A stretch of 64,000 nucleotides of DNA, from assembly GCA_949300025.1 (NCBI GenBank), contig CASGCS010000005.1, forward strand, positions 62,001-126,000, read 5' to 3'. Each line of letters starts with the position of its first letter. Within the stretch, counting starts at the first letter, position 1. Positions 37,372 through 45,562 of this stretch are shown in pieces. The notes under the pieces are model-generated. The model worked only from the letters and a program-made list of their open reading frames with translations. It was not told the DNA's origin and did no database searches. Origin of the DNA: an uncultured bacterium. Its GTDB lineage: Bacteria > Bacteroidota > Bacteroidia > Bacteroidales > UBA932. The position numbers were made by a program, and so were the translations under genes.

Positions 37372-38127
37372 CTAAAACGACTTTGCTATTGCAATGAAGT
37401 CGCCTGCGACCAAAGATGCACCGCCGATAAGCCCGCCATCTATATCCTTGCATGCAAACAGTTCCCTGGCATTGCCGGGCTTGCAGCTTCCGCCGTAGAG
37501 GATTGATGTCTGGTCTGCGGCGTCCTGGCCGAATTTTTCAGCGACGGTTTTCCTTATGAACTCATGAACCTCCTGAGCCTGTGCGCTTGTAGCGGTCTTG
37601 CCTGTACCTATGGCCCATACCGGCTCGTATGCTATCACAACCTTGGAGAACTGCTCTGCCGTAAGGTTGAACAACACCTCTTTGACCTGAGAGGCTATGA
37701 CATTGAAATGCTCACCTATTTCCCTCTCTTCCAGCTTCTCGCCCACACAGTAAATCACAGAAAGGTTCTCTGCAAGGGCAAGTTTTATCTTTTCTACAAG
37801 TTTTGCATTGGTCTCGCCGTAATATTCCCTTCTTTCTGAATGGCCGAGGATTACATACTCAACGGGAACGCTTGCAAGCATCTTTGCAGAGACCTCGCCC
37901 GTATAGGCGCCGCTCTCCTTGTCTGCACAGTTCTGGGCAGAAAGAGCCACCTTGGAGCCTTTGAGAGCCTCCGCCACCTTTGAGAGATGGGTAAAGGGAG
38001 GAGCGACTATCAGAGTTACATCTGAAGGAGTCTCTCCGGAGAGTCCTGCAATCTCTTTTGCCAAAGTTTCACCCTGGGGAACAACAGTGTTCATCTTCCA
38101 GTTTCCAGCTACGATTTTCTTTCTCAT
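37372..38127 (-). CDS. tpiA: Triosephosphate isomerase
   Basis: A 251-residue TIM barrel interconverting DHAP and glyceraldehyde 3-phosphate. It starts RKKIVAGNWKMNT (catalytic lysine), with VILGHSERREYYGE (catalytic histidine), AYEPVWAIGTGKTAT (catalytic glutamate and loop 6), and YGGSCKPGNA plus GLIGGASL at the phosphate site. The length is standard. It is divergent from the permease gene through overlapping promoters. Confidence 0.97.
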   Translation of the reverse strand: MRKKIVAGNWKMNTVVPQGETLAKEIAGLSGETPSDVTLIVAPPFTHLSKVAEALKGSKVALSAQNCADKESGAYTGEVSAKMLASVPVEYVILGHSERREYYGETNAKLVEKIKLALAENLSVIYCVGEKLEEREIGEHFNVIASQVKEVLFNLTAEQFSKVVIAYEPVWAIGTGKTATSAQAQEVHEFIRKTVAEKFGQDAADQTSILYGGSCKPGNARELFACKDIDGGLIGGASLVAGDFIAIAKSF

Positions 38128-38168
38128 AATCTCTTATTTATTGTCTCTTCAACACTCATTTTTCGGGC

Positions 38169-38200
38169 GCAAATTTAAATTTTTTTAACTTTGCGACAAT
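38169..38200. promoter_or_regulatory. Overlapping divergent promoters, tpiA (-) and FecCD permease (+)
   Basis: For tpiA, minus strand ATTG (38197-38200), 19 nt, TAAATTTG (38170-38177) is a good match. For the permease, plus strand TAACTTTG (38186-38193) ends 5 nt before the ATG at 38199, so that transcript would be essentially leaderless; no -33 TTTG is seen for it. The tpiA -33 coincides with the permease start codon. Confidence 0.65.
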
Positions 38201-39230
38201 GAAAAAACGGAGAAAATATTTTATAATCCCCATTATCATACTTCTTGTCTTCTTCGTATGCGACAATATTTTCGGAGGGGTGACGATACCTGTCAAGAAG
38301 ATATTTCTCGCCCTGTTTTCAGGGCCGGATACCGCCTTGCCGCAGACAGAACACTCCTTTATCAAAGATATAATATGTAATTTCAGGCTGCCCAAGGCTA
38401 CGACAGCACTTCTGGCCGGAGTCGGGCTTTCGCTGTGCGGAATACAGATGCAGACCCTTTTCAGAAACCCTCTGGCAGACCCTTACATCCTGGGGGTAAG
38501 CGCCTCTTCCGGGCTTGGAGTAGCCATTTTCGTAATGGGAGGCAGCGCATTGGGAATAAACCTCAACTCTGCCGCATTCCAGACCTTCGGAATAGCCGGA
38601 GCCGCCATGGCCGGAGCCATTCTGCTTCTGCTCCTTATACTGGCCCTCTCGGAAAGGCTGAAAGACAACCTTTCGCTGCTCATATTCGGCGTAATGATTT
38701 CCAGCATAGCCTCGGCCCTTATCAACCTGCTGCAATATGCGTCGAGCGAATCGGCGCTGAAAATGTATGTAGTCTGGACATTGGGCAGTTTTTCCGGGCT
38801 GAAGTCCGGACAGCTGCTCATTCTCGCCCTGCTTTTGGTTGCAGGCATTGCCCTGTCGGTATACAATATAAAAGATTTGAATGCAATAATGCTGGGAGAA
38901 CAATATGCCAACGCGGCAGGAATAAACACAAAAAGGATAAAGGTCAGGATTATTGTGGCTACCACTCTTCTGGCAGGAGGGATTACGGCATTCTGCGGCC
39001 CTATAGGATTTATCGGGATAGCGGTGCCGCACATTGCCAGGCTCATATACAAAGATGCAGACCACCGTGTGCTTGTACCGGCCTCAGCCATTCTGGGAGG
39101 AGGGATGATGCTCATTGCAGACACCCTTTCGCAGCTTCCTGGTTCTGGAAGCGTAATTCCCATAAATACGATGGCCGCTCTTTTGGGAATACCTGTTATT
39201 TTTGCAATTATCATTAAAAACCGGGCATAG
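38199..39230 (+). CDS. FecCD/BtuC-family ABC transporter permease
   Basis: A 343-residue membrane subunit for uptake of iron-siderophore, heme or cobalamin. About ten hydrophobic helices. Family signatures: FRLPKATTALLAGVGLSLCGIQMQ split around the first motif, then RNPLADPYILGVSASSGLG, and late in the protein CGPIGFIGIAVPHIARL (coupling helix) and DTLSQLPGSGSVIPI. The stop TAG overlaps the GTG of the ATPase gene by one base. No substrate-binding protein is encoded nearby. The ligand cannot be decided from this sequence. Confidence 0.93.
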   Translation: MKKRRKYFIIPIIILLVFFVCDNIFGGVTIPVKKIFLALFSGPDTALPQTEHSFIKDIICNFRLPKATTALLAGVGLSLCGIQMQTLFRNPLADPYILGVSASSGLGVAIFVMGGSALGINLNSAAFQTFGIAGAAMAGAILLLLLILALSERLKDNLSLLIFGVMISSIASALINLLQYASSESALKMYVVWTLGSFSGLKSGQLLILALLLVAGIALSVYNIKDLNAIMLGEQYANAAGINTKRIKVRIIVATTLLAGGITAFCGPIGFIGIAVPHIARLIYKDADHRVLVPASAILGGGMMLIADTLSQLPGSGSVIPINTMAALLGIPVIFAIIIKNRA

Positions 39231-40021
39231 TGGAGAGAAAACTGGAAATAAGGTCACTGGAGCTGAAGGTGGGCAGCGGGCGCGAAAGCCGGGTTATCTT
39301 TTCCGGCATAGACGCCGTGGCTGAAAAGTCACAGTTCATTGCCCTTGTAGGGGCCAACGGCAAGGGAAAAAGCACTTTGCTCAAAACCATAAGCGGCATA
39401 CTGCCAAAATACGGAGACGGAGAGATACTTTTTGCAGGAAAGCCTCTGGAGGAGTATCTGACGCGGGAGAGGTCTGAAATCTTCTCATTCGTAGGAGCGG
39501 GCAGCCCAAGGGCGAGACACCTTTCGGTAAGGGGTCTTATGAGCATCAACCGCTATTACAAGACCAACTGGCTCGGAACAATAAAGGCTGAAGACATGCA
39601 GCAGATTTCCAAAGCCCTGGAAATGGTCTCCCTTCCCGGATTCGAGGAGAGAGACAGCAGTGTGCTGAGCGACGGGGAGTACCAGCGTGTCACGATAGCC
39701 GCCGCCATAGCACAGGATACGGAATGCATTATTCTAGACGAGCCTACCGCATTTCTGGACATTGCCAACAGGTTTCTCATAACAAAACTGTTGCGTGACA
39801 TTGCCCATAAAAGCGGCAAGTGCGTGATATTTTCAACACATGATTTGCAGAGCGCACTGCAGATGTGCGACAAGATTTGGGTGATGGCATGCGACGGCTT
39901 TTACGACGATACGCCCCGGCAACTTATGGAACATGATGTTTTCAACAAGATTTTCGACAGGCAGGAGATTGTATTCGACAAGGTTACCCGCTCGTTCGAA
40001 ACCACAAACGACAGACAATAG
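39230..40021 (+). CDS. ABC transporter ATP-binding protein (FecE/BtuD type)
   Basis: A 263-residue ATPase that powers the permease upstream. Walker A GANGKGKST, Q-loop region IFSFVGAGSPRARHLSV (the usual glutamine is not obvious), signature LSDGE in place of LSGGQ, Walker B CIILDEPTAFLD, and switch histidine in FSTHDLQSAL. The start is GTG within the TAGTG overlap, implying translational coupling. queD follows after 3 bp. Confidence 0.92.
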   Translation: MERKLEIRSLELKVGSGRESRVIFSGIDAVAEKSQFIALVGANGKGKSTLLKTISGILPKYGDGEILFAGKPLEEYLTRERSEIFSFVGAGSPRARHLSVRGLMSINRYYKTNWLGTIKAEDMQQISKALEMVSLPGFEERDSSVLSDGEYQRVTIAAAIAQDTECIILDEPTAFLDIANRFLITKLLRDIAHKSGKCVIFSTHDLQSALQMCDKIWVMACDGFYDDTPRQLMEHDVFNKIFDRQEIVFDKVTRSFETTNDRQ

Positions 40022-40024
40022 AAA

Positions 40025-40468
40025 ATGAATATAATAAGAATTACAAAGGAGTTCCGTTACGAAGGAGCTCATGCCCTTATGGGCTATGACGGTAAATGCC
40101 GCCACATTCACGGCCACTCTTATGTCCTGCATGTAACAGTATGCGGCGCACCGGCACAAGACTGCCACTGTGCCAAGGATGGCATGCTAATGGACTTTAC
40201 AGACCTGAAGGCCATAGTAAACAGAAACATAATTGAACATTTCGACCATGCTCTCGTAATAAGACGAGACGCCCCTCTTGCAAAGGAACTGTGCAACGAG
40301 TATAAAAACGTGGTGACTGTGGATTTCCAGCCGACATGCGAAAACCTTATTATCCACTTTGCCAGGATACTCACCGAGAATCTGCCTGAAGGAGTAAGGC
40401 TTCACCACCTCAGACTCTACGAAACCGCGACAAGTTTCGTGGAGTGGTATGCGGAGGACAACAGATGA
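40025..40468 (+). CDS. queD: 6-carboxy-tetrahydropterin synthase QueD / PTPS family
   Basis: A 147-residue homologue of 6-pyruvoyl-tetrahydropterin synthase; in bacteria usually QueD, converting dihydroneopterin triphosphate to 6-carboxy-tetrahydropterin on the way to queuosine. Zinc ligands H16 (GAH), H29 and H31 (RHIHGH), catalytic cysteine C25, and PTCENLIIHFA plus LRLYETATSFVEW near the C-terminus. No other queuosine genes are adjacent. Its TGA overlaps the polA ATG. Confidence 0.9.
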   Translation: MNIIRITKEFRYEGAHALMGYDGKCRHIHGHSYVLHVTVCGAPAQDCHCAKDGMLMDFTDLKAIVNRNIIEHFDHALVIRRDAPLAKELCNEYKNVVTVDFQPTCENLIIHFARILTENLPEGVRLHHLRLYETATSFVEWYAEDNR

Positions 40469-43146
40469 ACAGGATATTTCTGATAGACGGCCATGCCCAG
40501 ATTTTCAGAATGTATTATGCATTCATGAGACATCCCATGGTAAACTCCAAGGGAAGAGACACCTCAATAATCTTCGGCTTTACAAAGATGCTCCTTGAAC
40601 TGATTGAAAAGGAGCATCCGACCCATATTGCCGTAGCTTTCGACCCTCCGGCAAAGACTTTCAGGCACGAAGCATATCCGGAATACAAGGCCAACAGAGG
40701 CGCCGCGCCGGAGCTGGTAAAAGAGGCATTGGAACCTCTTACCGAGATACTTGAAGCGCTTAACATACCCGTAGTAATGGTCCCCGGCTTTGAGGCCGAC
40801 GATATAATAGGGTCCATGGCATGCCAGTGGAACAGCAATGAAGACAAAATCTACATGGTCACGCCAGACAAGGATTACGGACAGCTCATTTCTGAAAACA
40901 TTTTCCAGTACAAGCCGGCAAAAGGCGGGACCGGAGCTGAAATCATAGACAGGGAACAGATATGCAATCAATACGGCATATCCGACCCCAGACAGGTGGC
41001 AGACATACTTGCCATCTGGGGAGATGCCTCAGACAATGTTCCCGGCGTAAGAGGCATTGGAGAGGTCGGGGCAAAAAAGCTTGTCTCGCGATTCGGCTCG
41101 GTAGAAGAGGTTGTGGCCAACAGCATGCAGCTTCCGGCAAGGCAGCAGGAGGCAATAAAGGAAGCCGAAAGCAGACTTGAAATGAGCAAGTTCCTCGTTA
41201 CAATAAAGACAGACATAAGGCTCCCGCTGCAAAAAGACGAGATAAAAATCCGCAGCGCCAACCAGGAGACGGTATCTGCCGTCTTCAACAAATATGAGAT
41301 AAACTCTCTCAGGAAACTGCTCGGAATGGCAGAAGCCAAACCAGATGCATCCTCACCGGAAGATTCCTTCACCCTGCAGGCAAAAGAGGTCCCCGCGGCA
41401 CAGTTTGCAATGATTGCCGCACACAGCAAGGCCATCTCCATAAAATTTACAGACGAAAAGAACTTTGTTGCTGCCGCAGACGGGGTCTACACATGCGCTG
41501 CAACAGACAGAGAGAGCGGTGAGGCTCTGAAGGAGGTCATGGAAAATTCCTCTATTGTAAAGACGGGGACAGGGTTCAAGCAATATATAAAGTACTTCAG
41601 GGCCGCAGACACCGATTTGAACGGAGCCCTCAGAAACGGTTATCTTACGGCAGTAAAGGATATAGAGATCATGCACTATGTTCTCGACCCCGAAAGAAGC
41701 CACAACATGCGCATTCTTGTAAGAAGTTTTCTTGGCCAGGAAGCCGAACGGTTGCTCGATGCCCAGAGAGCAGACGAGGGGCAGAAAGAGACAGACCTGT
41801 TTTCGGCAATCGATGCAACGGAAGAGAACGGCGCGTCTCTGGAAAAAGCCATAAACGAATGTATGCTGCTGCTGCCGCTTTGCGGGCAAATCGAAAAGAG
41901 GCTGGAGGAGAACAAGCTGTCGGAACTTTATTATAAGATAGAGATGCCTCTGATTGCAGTGCTCAGCGACATGGAGATGGAGGGGGTGAAAATAGATACG
42001 CTCCACCTTAAGAACTACAGCATCCAACTGAACAGCGAACTCAATGAAATCGAGCGGCAAGTCAGGGAGATGGCCGGAGATCCAGGACTCAACATATCGT
42101 CTCCCAAGCAGATAGGCATCCTGCTTTACGAAAAGCTGCAACTTTCTCCCAAGACAAAAAAGAGCCAGAAGGGGAATTACCCTACAGATGAGGAAAAACT
42201 CAATGAACTCAAGGAGAAACACCCGATTGTAGGGAAAATACTGGAATACCGGGGATTGAAAAAACTCCTTTCTACGTACATAGACAATTTTCCGCAGATG
42301 ATAGATTCCAATGGAAAACTGCACACATCTTTCAACCAGTCGCTTACAGCAACAGGGCGGCTCAGTTCCTCAAATCCCAACCTGCAGAATATCCCTATAC
42401 GCACAGAGCGTGGACGGGAGATAAGAAAGGCTTTTGTCCCCTCATCTGAACATGGGGCCATAGTATCTGCAGACTACTCTCAGATAGAATTGAGGCTCAT
42501 GGCCCACATGAGTGCAGACAGCGGGCTGGTAGAGGCCTTCAACCATAACAAGGATATCCATACTGCCACAGCCGCCAGAATATTCAGGGAGAAGGAGGAA
42601 GAGGTTACAAAAGAGCAGCGTTCCAAAGCCAAGACTGCAAACTTCGGCATAATTTACGGAATCTCATCATTTGGCCTTTCGCAAAGGATAGGCATGAGCA
42701 GAAGCGATTCCAAGGCCCTTATAGATGAATATTTCAACAACTATCCTGGTGTAAAGGAGTATATAAACAGGATGATTGAGCATGCAAGGCAAAAAGGTTA
42801 TGTAGAAACCATATTCGGCCGGAGACGTTTTCTGCCCGACATAAATTCCCGGAACAGCACGGTCAGGGGGTTCAATGAACGCAATGCCATAAATGCGCCA
42901 CTGCAGGGAAGCGCGGCCGACATTATAAAGTTAGCCATGATAAACGTATACAAACGGCTGCGAAACGAGGGGTTCCGCAGCAGGATGGTGCTTCAGGTTC
43001 ACGACGAACTTGTACTGGATGCGGTTGAAGAAGAAACAGAGAGCGTAAAAAAACTGCTCAAGGAGGAGATGGAGAGCATAGTGAAGTTAAGAGTGCCTCT
43101 TATAGCGGAGTGCAATGCGGGGGCCAACTGGCTCCAGGCTCATTAA
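40465..43146 (+). CDS. polA: DNA polymerase I, proofreading domain apparently degenerate
   Basis: An 893-residue family A polymerase for Okazaki fragment maturation and repair. The 5'-3' exonuclease domain (residues 1-290) begins IFLIDGHAQIFRMYYAF and has FEADDIIG and TPDKDYGQL. In the middle (about 310-490) a domain of the 3'-5' exonuclease fold is present, but the Exo I Asp-x-Glu and Exo II Asn...Asp residues are not recognisable. The polymerase domain has motif A ADYSQIELRLMAHMS, motif B RSKAKTANFGIIYGIS and motif C QVHDELVLD. The ATG at 40465 (ATGA overlap with queD) is chosen; a longer frame exists but lacks homology. Confidence 0.95.
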   Translation: MNRIFLIDGHAQIFRMYYAFMRHPMVNSKGRDTSIIFGFTKMLLELIEKEHPTHIAVAFDPPAKTFRHEAYPEYKANRGAAPELVKEALEPLTEILEALNIPVVMVPGFEADDIIGSMACQWNSNEDKIYMVTPDKDYGQLISENIFQYKPAKGGTGAEIIDREQICNQYGISDPRQVADILAIWGDASDNVPGVRGIGEVGAKKLVSRFGSVEEVVANSMQLPARQQEAIKEAESRLEMSKFLVTIKTDIRLPLQKDEIKIRSANQETVSAVFNKYEINSLRKLLGMAEAKPDASSPEDSFTLQAKEVPAAQFAMIAAHSKAISIKFTDEKNFVAAADGVYTCAATDRESGEALKEVMENSSIVKTGTGFKQYIKYFRAADTDLNGALRNGYLTAVKDIEIMHYVLDPERSHNMRILVRSFLGQEAERLLDAQRADEGQKETDLFSAIDATEENGASLEKAINECMLLLPLCGQIEKRLEENKLSELYYKIEMPLIAVLSDMEMEGVKIDTLHLKNYSIQLNSELNEIERQVREMAGDPGLNISSPKQIGILLYEKLQLSPKTKKSQKGNYPTDEEKLNELKEKHPIVGKILEYRGLKKLLSTYIDNFPQMIDSNGKLHTSFNQSLTATGRLSSSNPNLQNIPIRTERGREIRKAFVPSSEHGAIVSADYSQIELRLMAHMSADSGLVEAFNHNKDIHTATAARIFREKEEEVTKEQRSKAKTANFGIIYGISSFGLSQRIGMSRSDSKALIDEYFNNYPGVKEYINRMIEHARQKGYVETIFGRRRFLPDINSRNSTVRGFNERNAINAPLQGSAADIIKLAMINVYKRLRNEGFRSRMVLQVHDELVLDAVEEETESVKKLLKEEMESIVKLRVPLIAECNAGANWLQAH

Positions 43147-43170
43147 CATTCACATAAAACACGGTATCCG

Positions 43171-43770
43171 ATGGAAAGGAACAGCGAAGGAAAATTGTCT
43201 GACAGGGAACTTGTAACCCTTGCCCTCAGTGGAGAGCCTCAGGCCTATTCTGCCCTGACCGAAAGATACCGCGGCGGGGTCACAGCCTACATAAGCGAAC
43301 TTTTTGCCGGAATGCCGGAGAGCGGGACTGAAATGGCAGAAGAGCCGGAAGACATTTGTCAGGAGACATTCCAGAGAGCATTTTCCAAACTTAAAGAGTA
43401 CAATCCTGCTTACGGATTTTCTACATGGATATATACTATCGCAAGAAACATAGTCATAGACTACTCACGGAAACGGCAGAGCACCATTGCTGCCGGAATA
43501 GTGGCTGCGGCAAAGGGTGAAAAGCAAAATGCAGAGATTGAAGCCGGACAGGATTCGCCTGAGGAAAAAATGATAAGCGCACAGGAATACTCCCTGCTCA
43601 TAAGACATATAGACAATCTGCCGGAGACATACAGAGAGATTGCCGTAATGCGTTTCATAAACGAATATGCCTATCAGGAGATAGCACAGAAGCTCAACTT
43701 GCCGTTAAACAGTATCAAGACAAGAGTAAGAAGAGCAAAAATATTGTTGTCAAAACTAATAGAACAGTAA
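43171..43770 (+). CDS. ECF-type sigma-70 family RNA polymerase sigma factor
   Basis: A 199-residue sigma factor. Region 2 (about residues 20-95: ALTERYRGGVTAYI, EDICQETFQRAFSKL, YGFSTWIYTIARNIVIDYSRK) and region 4 (about 140-195: LPETYREIAVMRFINEYAYQEIAQKLNLPLNSIKTRVRRA). No anti-sigma gene lies next to it; instead it sits 24 bp after polA and abuts rsmG (TAA immediately followed by ATG). The regulon is unknown. Confidence 0.92.
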   Translation: MERNSEGKLSDRELVTLALSGEPQAYSALTERYRGGVTAYISELFAGMPESGTEMAEEPEDICQETFQRAFSKLKEYNPAYGFSTWIYTIARNIVIDYSRKRQSTIAAGIVAAAKGEKQNAEIEAGQDSPEEKMISAQEYSLLIRHIDNLPETYREIAVMRFINEYAYQEIAQKLNLPLNSIKTRVRRAKILLSKLIEQ

Positions 43771-44394
43771 ATGGAGGAGATTTTAAGATACTTCCCTGAA
43801 ATAGACAGCCAGGCACGCTCACGTTTCGGGCGTCTGTATCCTCTTTACAAAGAGTGGAATGAAAAGATAAACGTAATAAGCAGAAAGGATATGGACAATT
43901 TCTATCTGCATCACGTGCTCCATTCGCTTGCAATAGCACGGCACTGCCCCTTCATGGAGGGTGCGACCGTGCTGGATGTGGGTACGGGAGGCGGCTTTCC
44001 TGGCATACCTCTGGCCATTTACTATCCGCAATGCCAGTTTACACTCATAGATTCCATAGGGAAAAAGATAAGGGTTGTACAGGAGGTTGCAAATGCGCTC
44101 TCGCTTGCCAACGTAACGGCCCTGCAGATTCGTGCCGAACAGCTTGACGGAAATTTCGACCATATAGTGTCACGCGCCGTGACAGAACTGTCGGGGTTCT
44201 ATCCTTGGATAAAGGGGAAATACAACAAGAGCGTAATATGTCTCAAGGGCGGAGATACAGAAGCAGAAGTTCAGACGGCTGCAGCAAAGTGTAAAATAAG
44301 ACGTGAACTCATAGAGATTACAGACATAAGCCGTTTTTTCGGCGAAGAGTATTTTACCGGCAAAAGGATTGTTGAAATCAAAAGAAATTTTTGA
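43771..44394 (+). CDS. rsmG: 16S rRNA (guanine527-N7)-methyltransferase RsmG
   Basis: A 207-residue SAM-dependent enzyme methylating G527 of 16S rRNA. Typical start (YPLYKEWNEKINVISRKD, HHVLHSLAIA), SAM motif VLDVGTGGGFPGIPLAI, TLIDSIGKKI, and the DHIVSRAV motif as FDHIVSRAVTEL. It starts directly after the sigma factor stop codon. The rpmH promoter overlaps its stop. Confidence 0.95.
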   Translation: MEEILRYFPEIDSQARSRFGRLYPLYKEWNEKINVISRKDMDNFYLHHVLHSLAIARHCPFMEGATVLDVGTGGGFPGIPLAIYYPQCQFTLIDSIGKKIRVVQEVANALSLANVTALQIRAEQLDGNFDHIVSRAVTELSGFYPWIKGKYNKSVICLKGGDTEAEVQTAAAKCKIRRELIEITDISRFFGEEYFTGKRIVEIKRNF

Positions 44395-44420
44395 AAATAA
44401 AAATGAAAATACTACCTTTG
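44390..44420 (+). promoter_or_regulatory. Promoter of rpmH
   Basis: TTTG (44390-44393), 19 nt, TACCTTTG (44413-44420): full consensus match. The -33 lies on the last codons of rsmG. The leader is about 30 nt. Confidence 0.75.
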
Positions 44421-44454
44421 CCGTCCCTTATAGAAAATAATAAATTGTCATAAT

Positions 44455-44607
44455 ATGAAACGCACATTCCAACCATCACAGCGCAAACGTCGCAACAAAC
44501 ATGGCTTCCGTGAGCGCATGTCAACACCAAACGGACGCAGAGTCCTGGCAGCACGCCGCAAGAGAGGCCGTAAGAAATTAACGGTATCATCGGAAGATTT
44601 GTTCTAA
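44455..44607 (+). CDS. rpmH: 50S ribosomal protein L34
   Basis: A 50-residue, very basic ribosomal protein. The start [20 protein letters not shown] is diagnostic for L34, followed by [19 protein letters not shown]. It has its own promoter and a strong terminator. In many bacteria rpmH lies beside dnaA; here it is about 29 kb away, next to rsmG. Confidence 0.98.
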   Translation: MKRTFQPSQRKRRNKHGFRERMSTPNGRRVLAARRKRGRKKLTVSSEDLF

Positions 44608-44630
44608 GATATTATCTGCGAAAGAGAGAA

Positions 44631-44667
44631 ACCGGAGTCAGTTACAGACTGCACTCCGGTTTTTTTA
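44631..44667 (+). terminator. Rho-independent terminator of rpmH
   Basis: ACCGGAGT (44631-44638) pairs with ACTCCGGT (44653-44660), with a 14-nt loop, followed by a run of seven to eight T. Confidence 0.9.
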
Positions 44668-44793
44668 TTGCCCCATATTACACATCCGCCATATTTTGCA
44701 ATAAAAATCCTGGCTCAGACCACTCTTCAAACGCAAAAAAGCTGCAGCCTGAGCCGCTCCAGCCATTCTTTCATTACATGATTGCATCACATT

Positions 44794-44874
44794 AAATGTA
44801 CCGTCTGTATCACTTTCAAATGTACCGGGTATATCAGAATGAAATGTACCGCCTGTAGCGGAATGAAATGTACC
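44794..44874. repeat. Four 24-bp direct repeats, IS21-like terminus
   Basis: AAATGTACC occurs at 44794, 44818, 44842 and 44866, exactly 24 bp apart, with partly conserved flanks (GAATGAAATGTACCGCC type). Multiple short direct repeats of this kind are typical of the transposase-binding ends of IS21-family elements. No istA or istB gene is in the window, so this would be a solitary end. A frame on the minus strand through these repeats (GGTFHSATGGTFHSD...) is a by-product of the periodicity and is not annotated. Confidence 0.55.
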
Positions 44875-44963
44875 CCCGTTAACCAGTGCCGGCATGGTGG
44901 GGGCAGATTCTTCGGGATGATGCACTAGAGTAGTTCCCAAATGTTTTGACGTTACGGACGTAA

Positions 44964-45143
44964 CGTTTCAACGAGTTGTACCTCAGCGACGGCGGCAAGA
45001 TAGACTCCCGCATCGAGAAGATAGCCCTTGGCCGTCTTGGCACACCGGAGGACGCGGCGGATGCCTGCTCCTTTCTGGCCTCTGACCGGGCCTCGCACAT
45101 CTCCGGACAGATACTTGGCGTGGACGGCTGCGCCACCATCTGA
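44964..45143 (+). pseudogene. C-terminal remnant of a short-chain dehydrogenase/reductase
   Basis: An open frame of 59 residues ends ...ALGRLGTPEDAADACSFLAS and DRASHISGQILGVDGCATI, the hallmark C-terminus of FabG-like SDR enzymes. The frame is closed upstream by a TAA at 44961-44963, and the Rossmann half with TGxxxGxG and YxxxK is missing. It lies next to the IS21-like repeats, which suggests truncation by insertion or deletion. Between it and the next gene (45,144-45,235) only a -7-like TATCTTTG (45203-45210) is seen. Confidence 0.8.
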
Positions 45144-45235
45144 TTTTTCTACGGTGCCCATTTGATTTTTTTGATAAAGGTTCCGTAAAAAGATTAAATC
45201 GCTATCTTTGTAGCAAAGAGACACAAAGAACAGCG

Positions 45236-45562
45236 ATGACTATCTTCGATGACTACAAGAACTTTAAAGGCGAGTGCCGTATATCTCCGCATCTGCTGTG
45301 GGATTACGACCTGGCACATTTTGACTGGTGGAAATCGAGGAAAATAGTGGTCAGCCGCATTCTAGAGCGCGGATGGCTGGAGGACTACTTTGCTGCATTC
45401 AATATCTATGGCGGAATAGACGGTTTCAAGAAGATAATCAAGGAACTGCCGTATATCTCTGACAGGGAAATCAACTTTGTATGCGCGACTTTTGGGCTTA
45501 AGAAGGAGGAACTGCGATGCTTCACACAGAGACGGTCGAGGGAACAACTCTTCAACTTCTGA
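45236..45562 (+). CDS. Small partner protein of the AbiEii-type nucleotidyltransferase
   Basis: A 108-residue protein (MTIFDDYKNFKGECRISPHLLW...) of the DUF6922-like kind found directly before AbiEii/AbiGii nucleotidyltransferases in Bacteroidota. It has a conserved start (LLWDYDLAHFDWWKSRKIVVSRILERG) and the C-terminal helix YISDREINFVCATFGLKKEEL, which looks HTH-like. It may act as antitoxin or DNA-binding regulator; that is inferred from context. Its 3' end overlaps the next gene by 46 bp. Confidence 0.7.
   Translation: MTIFDDYKNFKGECRISPHLLWDYDLAHFDWWKSRKIVVSRILERGWLEDYFAAFNIYGGIDGFKKIIKELPYISDREINFVCATFGLKKEELRCFTQRRSREQLFNF

Noticed and set aside
44665..44940. 91-codon frame on the minus strand with a GTFHS repeat
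   Set aside because: It is explained by the 24-bp direct repeats (8 codons); it has no homology and no ribosome binding site.
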